This document shows positions 1-5,269 of a stretch of 5,564 bases of DNA, one piece after another. The notes beneath the pieces are model-generated. The model saw only the letters and a program-made list of their open reading frames with translations, searched no databases and was not told the DNA's origin. Position numbers and translations under genes: made by a program. The DNA is from Candidatus Bathyarchaeota archaeon. GTDB taxonomy: Archaea; Thermoproteota; Bathyarchaeia; Bathyarchaeales; DTEX01. The number at the start of each line of letters is the position of its first letter. Positions within the stretch are counted from its first letter, which is position 1. The stretch covers positions 1 through 5,564 of the forward strand of contig PIYJ01000082.1 in NCBI GenBank assembly GCA_003601725.1. Reading direction: 5' to 3'.

Positions 1-2
1 CA

Positions 3-137
3 GCGATCACAGATGAAGGAGAGATCGACATCTCACGGGGAGACATCCTAGTCTTTAAGCCTGGGGAAAGCCACGGCTTCGAAGCTGACAGTGTCGATCC
101 TCTTGCATATATCTGTATAGGAGTGAAGACGACTTAG
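3..137 (+). CDS. Cupin-domain protein, C-terminal fragment (5' end outside window)
   Basis: An open frame enters from the left edge and ends at TAG 135-137, giving 44 codons. The peptide contains EGEIDISRGDILVFKPGESH and then GFEADSVDPLAYICIGVKTT. This is the usual second cupin motif: a glycine, a run of beta-strand hydrophobics, then PGESHGFE, where the histidine is normally a metal ligand, followed by the last barrel strand. Small single-domain cupins of about 100-130 residues end this way, so roughly the last third is present. The substrate cannot be told from this fragment; single-domain cupins include isomerases, dioxygenases and sugar- or metal-sensing proteins. It converges on the QueT-family gene, with about 78 bp between the two stops. 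The cupin fold is well supported, the function is unknown. Confidence 0.72.
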   Translation, partial: AITDEGEIDISRGDILVFKPGESHGFEADSVDPLAYICIGVKTT

Positions 138-215
138 CTCATCTTCAATGTAAATAGATGTGGAAGATTACCGGGCCTTTTCGACTTCACAATTGCTGAT
201 CTGCTCATTGCCTCT

Positions 216-755
216 TTAAATGTAGATTCTTAGTCCCTTCGATTTTATCGGCTCAATTACGCTCGGTCGGCTCACAGCCAGAAGCAACATATAGCCTATG
301 ACCGCAACTGCAACGAGGCTGCTTATCGTTATGCTCATTATCATCGCGGCCCAAGCTGGCAAGGAAAGCCCGCTGAGCTCAGGTGCTGGTACAAATAACC
401 ATAGGTATCCCCCTACGATTACTCCGATGGTTATTGATCCAAGCGTACATCCTAGAAGTTTACGTCTTCTCAATCTGAAGATTACATAGGTGGCTATTAG
501 ATTCGCGATTGAGCCGAAGAGTATATCCACAGGATTCGCAGAGCCGAACGCCATTATTCCTCCAACGAAGTTGCCGACTAAGCATCCAAGAGTAGCTCCC
601 CAGATGATCGGCCATCCGAACAATGCAGTGAGCGGCAGCAAGCAATCGGCGATTCGTAGCTGAACTGGACCGAAAGAGATGGGAGCCAAGAAGATCAAAA
701 GAGCAGCGTATAGACCTGCAAAAACGGCGCTTAGACTTATTTCTCTCACATTCAC
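216..755 (-). CDS. queT: QueT-family membrane protein (probable preQ0/preQ1 transporter S component)
   Basis: This is a hydrophobic protein of about 180 residues, the usual length of an ECF-transporter S component. Numbered from the longest frame (GTG 764), membrane segments lie near residues 9-30, 42-58, 58-75, 80-96, 105-125 and 136-164. The stretch PVQLRIADCLLPL (33-45), followed by GNFVGG (64-69), matches the QueT signature (Q-x-R-I-x-(E/D)-x-L after the first helix). QueT proteins are proposed to bind queuosine precursors for uptake with shared ECF energising subunits, none of which is encoded here. In an archaeon the likely use is supplying preQ0/preQ1 for archaeosine. The longest frame begins at GTG 764, but that codon lies inside the Shine-Dalgarno sequence GGAGGTGA (768-761). 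GTG 755, 5 nt beyond it, is therefore the preferred start, with GTG 749 also possible. The leader looks regulatory and is described separately. The family call is firm; the precise ligand is inferred. Confidence 0.85.
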   Translation of the reverse strand: MNVREISLSAVFAGLYAALLIFLAPISFGPVQLRIADCLLPLTALFGWPIIWGATLGCLVGNFVGGIMAFGSANPVDILFGSIANLIATYVIFRLRRRKLLGCTLGSITIGVIVGGYLWLFVPAPELSGLSLPAWAAMIMSITISSLVAVAVIGYMLLLAVSRPSVIEPIKSKGLRIYI

Positions 756-760
756 CTTTA

Positions 761-768
761 TCACCTCC
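761..768 (-). promoter_or_regulatory. Strong Shine-Dalgarno of the QueT-family gene, which decides the start
   Basis: The minus strand reads GGAGGTGA at 768-761, a near-perfect match to the archaeal 16S rRNA 3' end. It is followed by TAAAG and then GTG at 755. The 5-nt spacer is normal. The upstream in-frame GTG at 764-762 overlaps the ribosome-binding sequence itself and is unlikely to be used. Seven of these bases (768-762) are exactly complementary to 804-798 in the upstream hairpin. Confidence 0.75.
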
Positions 769-837
769 TATCCCGGGGTTTGTATGGCGGAACGGGTGGA
801 GGTGTCCCCACTCACCCGCCGTTGTAAAGAAGAACCC
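762..837 (-). promoter_or_regulatory. Candidate structured leader (riboswitch-like) with anti-Shine-Dalgarno
   Basis: The leader folds around a GC-rich hairpin. GGCGG (820-816) pairs with CCGCC (790-786), and inside it GUGGGG (811-806) can pair with CUCCAC (801-796) around an ACAC loop. The apical segment CACCUCC (804-798) is also an exact 7-nt complement of the ribosome-binding sequence GGAGGUG (768-762). The local inner stem and the long-range pairing are mutually exclusive, the expected form of a translational on/off switch. A further possible closing stem is GGGUU (837-833) with AACCC (780-776), but it exists only if transcription starts upstream of 837. Bacterial queT genes are often controlled by preQ1 riboswitches, so control by a queuosine precursor is a natural guess. 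I do not recognise the preQ1-I, II or III consensus here. The complementarity is seen directly; the regulatory role is inferred. Confidence 0.5.
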
Positions 838-848
838 TAGAGATGGTC

Positions 849-863
849 TAATAAACTTTTTGC
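849..863 (-). promoter_or_regulatory. Possible archaeal promoter (BRE/TATA) for the QueT-family gene
   Basis: On the minus strand a purine-rich GCAAAAAG (863-856) is followed by TTTATTA (855-849), resembling an archaeal BRE plus TATA box. Initiation about 25 nt downstream would fall near 825-828. That gives a leader of roughly 70 nt, which would include the GC hairpin and the anti-Shine-Dalgarno segment but not GGGUU at 837-833. An alternative AT-rich patch at 885-896 would give a longer leader. Pattern match only. Confidence 0.3.
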
Positions 864-921
864 TTGGAGCGTCCTTCATGCTTGTAAATGATTAAGTAGC
901 TATTCAGCATATCTTGAACGT

Positions 922-1761
922 ATGGAAATATCTGAGAACCTCATAGAGAAGATCTATGAAGCTGTGAGAAGTATCGGTCAGAGCGAGTTGGGAGTCGCCT
1001 TTTCCGGAGGAGTCGACAGCTCAATACTTGCGGTGTCATGCAAAGAATCAGGGAAAAAAGTCACGCTTCTAACTGTTGGATTTTCAAGTCTAAGAGATAT
1101 CGAGGTCTCTAAAGAGACCTCTGAGAAGCTAGGATTACCCATGATATATGAGGTGATATCCTTGGAGGAGCTGGAAGAAGGAATCAAGTCTGTTCTTAAC
1201 GTCATAAAGTTCGATAGGCTTGTCCTCTTAGAGAACAGCGTTTGCTTCTATTATGTCTTCAAGATCGCCTCGAAGCAGGGAATAGAGACCGTGCTATCCG
1301 CGAATGGAATGGATGAGCTCTTCTGTGGATACAACCTGTATCGGAATTATTTCGGCGATGAAGAGGGCATGAAAAAAGTTATGGCTATGCTTGTTGAAAC
1401 CGCGAGGAGAGATAAGGCAGAGATGGATAAGGTAGCTACACTCTGGAATGTGAATTACGAGTGTCCATTTCTTTCTGATAGCTTCGTGGATTTCGCAATG
1501 AAGATTCCTCTGCATTACAAGATCAAGGGGAAAGATGACGAATTGAGAAAACACATACTGCGAGAGGCAGCGTTGAAAATGGGGGTTCCCGAATCAGCGG
1601 CGATGAGAAGAAAGAAAGCCTTCCAGTACAGCTCGGGCATTCATAAAGCGATAGCGAAACTGGCTAGAAGCAGGGGATATACGAAGAAGAAATCGAAGGT
1701 TCTTGGTTACGGCGGCGAGATTGAGGCTTACTTAAAAAACCTTGCTTCTCCCTGCAAATAG
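922..1761 (+). CDS. Asparagine-synthetase-like PP-loop ATPase lacking the glutaminase domain
   Basis: This 279-residue protein has the AsnB synthetase-domain architecture. The ATP-pyrophosphatase P-loop SGGVDSS is at 28-34. SANGMDELFCGY at 126-137 corresponds to the AsnB GADELFGGY motif. R163-D164 and CPFLSD at 181-186 match the region before the AsnB PFLD motif. RKHILREAALKMGVPESAAMRRK (209-231), here split by its key basic residues, matches the conserved K-x-x-LR...P...RxK block. AsnB proteins carry an N-terminal Ntn glutaminase domain of about 200 residues beginning with Cys2; none is present, so ammonia or another nucleophile must be supplied separately. The enzyme presumably adenylates a carboxylate or carbonyl substrate, not identifiable from sequence. 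The tail (about 249-279) is basic. The ATG at 922 has no Shine-Dalgarno, so the mRNA may be leaderless. The gene is divergent from the QueT-family gene and converges on the URO-D gene 55 bp later. The superfamily is secure; calling it asparagine synthetase would be an over-call. Confidence 0.8.
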   Translation: MEISENLIEKIYEAVRSIGQSELGVAFSGGVDSSILAVSCKESGKKVTLLTVGFSSLRDIEVSKETSEKLGLPMIYEVISLEELEEGIKSVLNVIKFDRLVLLENSVCFYYVFKIASKQGIETVLSANGMDELFCGYNLYRNYFGDEEGMKKVMAMLVETARRDKAEMDKVATLWNVNYECPFLSDSFVDFAMKIPLHYKIKGKDDELRKHILREAALKMGVPESAAMRRKKAFQYSSGIHKAIAKLARSRGYTKKKSKVLGYGGEIEAYLKNLASPCK

Positions 1762-1816
1762 GATTCCCAATCAATCCATTCTTATCGAATTCATCTTCAT
1801 CTCCGTTACGTGGATC

Positions 1817-2896
1817 TCAGGAGTCTCTCGGGATTCTTCTAAATGGTCTTCTCCCATACTTGTTGAAGATCTTAAAGTAATACTCCAAGTTCCTCAATGG
1901 AACATTATCCGGTATCGACCCCGTGACATTTATGAAGTATCCTGGAAAGTGACCCGCAGTATTGAGGCATCGCATAACTTCACCGTGAACATCCTTTTCA
2001 TCCCCGAAAGTAAGCGCTTTGAGATCCACATTCCCCATGAGGATCTTCTCATCCCCATATTTTTCCGCTATGAGCTTAAGATCGCAGCTAGGCTCCATTA
2101 TAAAGCCGTCTGCCCCGGCTTTTGCTATGTCATCAACGATTTTGGTGATGTTCCCATCAGAGCAGAAAAGAACCTTTATTCCCTTGCTTTTAAGCTCACT
2201 CCAAAGCTTTTTGTACCAAGGAAAAACGTAGCGACGAAGCCAATCAGGAGAGAGCATGGGACCTTCAGTCATGCAGATATCATCATGGCTTATGAAGACC
2301 TTAATATCGCATTGAGCCCAAGCTCGGAAATCACGTAAAGAGATCTCTGCGAACCTGTTCAGCAGCCGCTCAAACCTTTTCGGATCTCGATAAGCAGCCC
2401 GCAAAGTCCATTCAAGCCCAAATGTCATAACAGGCCACATGAAACATGTGCAGTAATACCCGCCGGGCACGAGTTGTTCTTTAAATAACCCTTGACATTT
2501 CTTATGTTCTTCTCCAAAACGGGCGACAACATCGTCGAATCGTTCATTGCTTAAATCAACATGCTCAGTCGGATCATAATTCAGAACTTCTTCAACGGAG
2601 GAAACGGGGGTTGAGGGCCTCCATGTCGTCGGGAAGAGCATTGACCAGTCCTTTCTTTCATCAAAGAATTCCCCTCGCTTCCTAGCTTCATCCCATGGAT
2701 GCCAAGATTGAAGGGTCCAAAAGATCATATCGACGTCGAGCTTCTCGTAAGTCTTGGCTAAAGCCTCCTGAGGAGCCTGAAAAGGATTCTTTCCGTAAAG
2801 CTTCGAGATAAGCTTCGTATGCATAATATACTCGATCTGAGCAACCCTGTCCGATTCTTCCAAGTAAATGGCGGATAATGCCCGATCATAACCCAT
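1817..2896 (-). CDS. Uroporphyrinogen decarboxylase (URO-D)-family protein, methyltransferase-like
   Basis: At 359 residues this has the length and C-terminal signature of the URO-D superfamily, which includes HemE and the corrinoid-linked methyltransferases MtaA, MtbA and CmuA. Recognisable blocks are ISHDDICMTEGPMLSPDWLR at 202-221, VLFCSDGNI at 242-250, GADGFIMEPS at 261-270, LMGNVD at 286-291 and TGSIPDNVPLRNLEYYF at 325-341. HemE's N-terminal substrate-binding motif (RQAGRY) is absent, so this is not haem synthesis. Relatives usually carry His in the H-S-D-G or H-x-C-G motif that binds zinc in MtaA/MtbA; here it is Cys245. ATG 2896 is preceded by a weak GAAGG only 3 nt away. It lies 65 bp downstream of the Rqc2 gene on the same strand, possibly with its own promoter. 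No corrinoid protein or partner methyltransferase is nearby, so the methyl donor is unknown. Confidence 0.78.
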   Translation of the reverse strand: MGYDRALSAIYLEESDRVAQIEYIMHTKLISKLYGKNPFQAPQEALAKTYEKLDVDMIFWTLQSWHPWDEARKRGEFFDERKDWSMLFPTTWRPSTPVSSVEEVLNYDPTEHVDLSNERFDDVVARFGEEHKKCQGLFKEQLVPGGYYCTCFMWPVMTFGLEWTLRAAYRDPKRFERLLNRFAEISLRDFRAWAQCDIKVFISHDDICMTEGPMLSPDWLRRYVFPWYKKLWSELKSKGIKVLFCSDGNITKIVDDIAKAGADGFIMEPSCDLKLIAEKYGDEKILMGNVDLKALTFGDEKDVHGEVMRCLNTAGHFPGYFINVTGSIPDNVPLRNLEYYFKIFNKYGRRPFRRIPRDS

Positions 2897-2939
2897 GATC
2901 CTTCAGATCCCTTTAATCAATAATTCATATGATACCCTA

Positions 2940-2955
2940 CGAATTATTTTTCGAA
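2940..2955 (-). promoter_or_regulatory. Possible BRE/TATA promoter for the URO-D-family gene
   Basis: In the 65-bp gap after the Rqc2 stop, the minus strand reads TTCGAAAAATAATTCG. This resembles a BRE (CGAAA) followed by an AT-rich TATA element and would place initiation near 2915-2920, about 20-25 nt before ATG 2896. A second AT-rich stretch (TTATTGATTAAAG, near 2911-2923) could instead serve a leaderless start. Its presence suggests the URO-D gene need not depend on read-through from Rqc2. Pattern match only. Confidence 0.3.
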
Positions 2956-2961
2956 TGAAAA

Positions 2962-5013
2962 TTAATCTTTGCTTATCGCCCCTCGCCCCGACGGAATGAA
3001 CCTCTGAACCTCCTCTAAAGGCATCTTCTGAAAATTTCTTCGGTCCTCTTCATCGGGAAGCATCCTCGCCAAGATCCTTCTTATCCGCTTGGCTAATTGC
3101 CCGCTGGATTCATTCCCTGGAACAATCTTCACGTACACGCCGGTTTGTTTAGCAACCGCAGTGGGAGGCCCCCCGATAACTTGGATCTGACCATCCTTTT
3201 TTACCACTCCGATCGCTATCTCTAAAGGCACATTCCTCACATAGTTTCTAGGCCCATAAATCATGAACGCCCCCTTCGATAGGTACTCACCGGAAGGAGG
3301 AGACTTACTCAATTGATCAGGCTTGACCCAGTAGACATTTACCGATCCTAAGCCCTCCTTCCAAGCTCTGGAATAGGAGCCGGCGAACTGAGCGGCTTCA
3401 TAAATGGTGTTCTCTGAAGGCTGCTTGCCCTGGGTCTTCAGCAAGACGAAGGGAGCTCCAACAATCTCAGCGTGAAAGACGAGGTCCTTAGGTTCCATGT
3501 ATCTTTTGATGAGCAGCTCGTTTTGAGCTTTGTCTCTGCCTCCGATCGCTAGGAACCCATCTGAGGAATGGAACCATCGGAACTTTTCATACCACTCTCT
3601 TTTCCTCATTTTAGGCGGCAGCTCAAGCATCCGCTCCGCCTTCTCGAGTCTTCGGCGTTTCGCTTCTTCAATCTTATTTAGGGTCTGCTTGAGTGCCTCT
3701 TCTGCTCCCCTAGCTCTTCTCTCCGCCTTTTTGGCTCTTTCATAATATTGAGCTGCATTCTTTTGAGCTGAAATTTTAAGGTCAAGATCGAAGGCTAAAT
3801 CTTCTATGGAAACTTGAAGCATCATCGTCTTCGGATTTATATCCACGAAATATTTGGCTGGCGTGCGTGACTCTTCCTTTTCCCGCATTAAACTTTCCAC
3901 TATTTCTTTCCAGCTTTTCCCCGATCTTTTCTCACTCATGACTCTTTGCATTAGGAACTGAAGCTCATTCAAGTGCAGATAGATTGCTTCCCCTACTCTT
4001 CTGTAAGTCTCAGCTTGTCTCCGAGATTTTTGAATCGTCCTCTCTTGATCTTTGAGTATCCTTTCTAATCTTGCGATCTGCTGCCCAATTGTCCCTTCAA
4101 CTTCAGAAGTCTTTTCCTTCGCGAATGAATTTATGTAGAACTCATCAAGAGCCTGATTGAACCTTTCAAATCTAACAGATTTCAAATCTGAGTATCTCTT
4201 CATTTCAATCGGAGCTACATCGATCCATCTGTCTTCTTCATCAACGAATATGCACGGTGCCTCATTCTCAACTGAGACCTCGGAAAGAAGCTCCTGTAAA
4301 CTTTCATATATTGAATCCAATTCGTCATCTTTAAGACTGGAGGAAGGCTTGTTCTTCTCGATGCCTGCACGTATGAGAAGCTCTTCCGCGTATTTCCCTC
4401 CGATGCCGAGAATCCTCGCGATTGAGCGGACAACCTCGATCTGACCCATCTTCCTTATTTCCTCCAAGTCTTCACGGCGAAGGGTCCTCGGATCCTTTCC
4501 TCTAGGCGGTGGATACTTGAAGATCTCACCTCGAATGATGTTTCTATCCTTCATCCGCCTGTAAGTCAAGGCATGCAAGATTTTATTCTCTGGGTCTACC
4601 AGGATTATGTTTCCATCGCCGAAGAGCTCTATGACTAACCGATACTCCCCAGCTTTAGTCTCAACAGTTAACTCAACTATCCGTTCGAAATCATGCTGCT
4701 GAATCTTCTTTATCCTGCCGTTCCTCAAGTATTTCCGAAGAGCCATGCAGAAATCAGGAGGCTTAAGCGGCATCTTAAAAACATAAGCAGTTGTGTGAAG
4801 CTCCGTCCCAGCTTCGATCAAAAGATTTTCGCGGAGCCCTCCGGGTTTACGAAGCTTTAAAAGCAGCGTCTTCTCATTTAACTGATAAATATTGTTGATT
4901 CGGGAGTCCTTAAGAATCATGTCTAGCTCCGCAGTTATAACTGCGATGTCGAGACTGCTTAACTCATTCAACACATACACCTGAGTAGATGTTAAATTGA
5001 AGCCCCTAGACAT
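2962..5013 (-). CDS. rqcH: Archaeal Rqc2/NEMF (NFACT family) ribosome quality control protein
   Basis: This 683-codon frame has the full NFACT layout. The NFACT-N domain spans about 19-180, with SLDIAVITAELDMI, RINNIYQL and the family motif MALRKYLRNGRI (90-101). Next come a helix-hairpin-helix (about 190-217, ILGIGGKYAEELL), coiled coils (about 303-345 and 415-465) and the NFACT-R/DUF814 domain (about 470-590, REWYEKFRWFHSSDGFLAIGG, HAEIVGAPFVLLK). The archaeal C-terminal block ends in RFIPSGRGAI. Rqc2, NEMF and RqcH bind stalled large-subunit nascent-chain complexes and recruit tRNA for C-terminal tailing. The tailing-critical Asp-Arg pair appears as Glu110-Arg111. Coordinates give the longest frame from ATG 5013. 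TTG 4971 is probably the real start: AGGTG lies 6 nt before it, and the resulting MNELSSLDI fits family N-termini, whereas residues 1-14 have no counterpart I know. The family is certain; tailing activity is inferred. Confidence 0.93.
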   Translation of the reverse strand: MSRGFNLTSTQVYVLNELSSLDIAVITAELDMILKDSRINNIYQLNEKTLLLKLRKPGGLRENLLIEAGTELHTTAYVFKMPLKPPDFCMALRKYLRNGRIKKIQQHDFERIVELTVETKAGEYRLVIELFGDGNIILVDPENKILHALTYRRMKDRNIIRGEIFKYPPPRGKDPRTLRREDLEEIRKMGQIEVVRSIARILGIGGKYAEELLIRAGIEKNKPSSSLKDDELDSIYESLQELLSEVSVENEAPCIFVDEEDRWIDVAPIEMKRYSDLKSVRFERFNQALDEFYINSFAKEKTSEVEGTIGQQIARLERILKDQERTIQKSRRQAETYRRVGEAIYLHLNELQFLMQRVMSEKRSGKSWKEIVESLMREKEESRTPAKYFVDINPKTMMLQVSIEDLAFDLDLKISAQKNAAQYYERAKKAERRARGAEEALKQTLNKIEEAKRRRLEKAERMLELPPKMRKREWYEKFRWFHSSDGFLAIGGRDKAQNELLIKRYMEPKDLVFHAEIVGAPFVLLKTQGKQPSENTIYEAAQFAGSYSRAWKEGLGSVNVYWVKPDQLSKSPPSGEYLSKGAFMIYGPRNYVRNVPLEIAIGVVKKDGQIQVIGGPPTAVAKQTGVYVKIVPGNESSGQLAKRIRRILARMLPDEEDRRNFQKMPLEEVQRFIPSGRGAISKD

Positions 5014-5269
5014 AATCTATACGATTAGAGCCTTCCTCGGAGCCTTGACAGCTGTTATTTGCCTACTTCTCGGAATCCAAGATCTCATCACAGCCATAGG
5101 AATAGCCGTGCTGATCTATTTTGCCTCCGACAGGATCTTAAGACAGATATTCATCGAGAAACTTGAGAAATCCGAAGTCACCAAGACCGGGGTAGGCATC
5201 TTCATCATCACATGGCTCTTTCTGGATTACGCTATATACGTTTATAAAGAGCTTTATCGGTTAGCCTGA
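4997..5269 (+). CDS. EMC6-like three-helix membrane protein
   Basis: This 90-residue protein has three predicted membrane helices, near residues 9-26, 29-47 and 63-83. It resembles human EMC6 as I recall it. LDIIYTIRAFLGALTAV parallels the EMC6 segment LDYCRTSVSALSGATAG, and the last helix, with a Gly-rich entry, a Trp (ITWLF, 71-75) and an IYVY end (80-83), parallels EMC6's FWTF...HVY. A charged loop (RQIFIEKLEKSEVTK) separates helices 2 and 3 as in EMC6. EMC6 is a core subunit of the ER membrane protein complex, helping insert membrane proteins next to the Oxa1-type subunit EMC3; archaeal relatives are thought to partner Oxa1-superfamily insertases. The only reasonable start is TTG 4997 (an in-frame stop lies at 4982-4984, and the next start cuts helix 1), with no Shine-Dalgarno. 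It is divergent from Rqc2 and overlaps the next minus-strand gene by 16 bp. It could instead be an unrelated small membrane protein. Confidence 0.6.
   Translation: MKPLDIIYTIRAFLGALTAVICLLLGIQDLITAIGIAVLIYFASDRILRQIFIEKLEKSEVTKTGVGIFIITWLFLDYAIYVYKELYRLA

Noticed and set aside
138..215. Transcription terminator between the cupin and QueT genes
   Set aside because: Only a short CCTTTTC and no convincing stem or long T-tract on either strand; nothing firm in these 78 bp.
762..840. Assignment of the QueT leader to a known preQ1 riboswitch class
   Set aside because: I could not match the preQ1-I core or the preQ1-II hairpin order; a weak UUCUUU-like segment near 834-826 resembling preQ1-II's pseudoknot strand is too short to count. 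Kept as an unclassified candidate.
460..879. 139-codon minus-strand frame starting upstream of the QueT gene and crossing its leader
   Set aside because: It is the shifted frame of QueT, rich in Arg/Ser/His, with no Shine-Dalgarno; its sequence follows from leader structure and QueT codons. A coupled leader peptide is not supported.
885..900. TATA box for the PP-loop gene (AT-rich GTAAATGATTAAG)
   Set aside because: Distance to ATG 922 would suit a leaderless transcript, but the match to a TATA consensus is too weak to list as a feature.
1742..2338. 198-codon open frame on the + strand
   Set aside because: It lies antisense over the URO-D gene, has no recognisable family and reads as a codon-bias shadow of that gene.
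1817..2896. HemE (haem-pathway uroporphyrinogen decarboxylase)
   Set aside because: The N-terminal RQAGRY motif and catalytic context are missing; the C-terminal blocks fit the divergent methyltransferase-like branch.
3530..3745. Open frame antisense to the Rqc2 coiled coil
   Set aside because: Ser/Leu/Ala-rich composition is what the antisense of Lys/Glu/Arg codons gives; no independent evidence. The same applies to 4157-4444.
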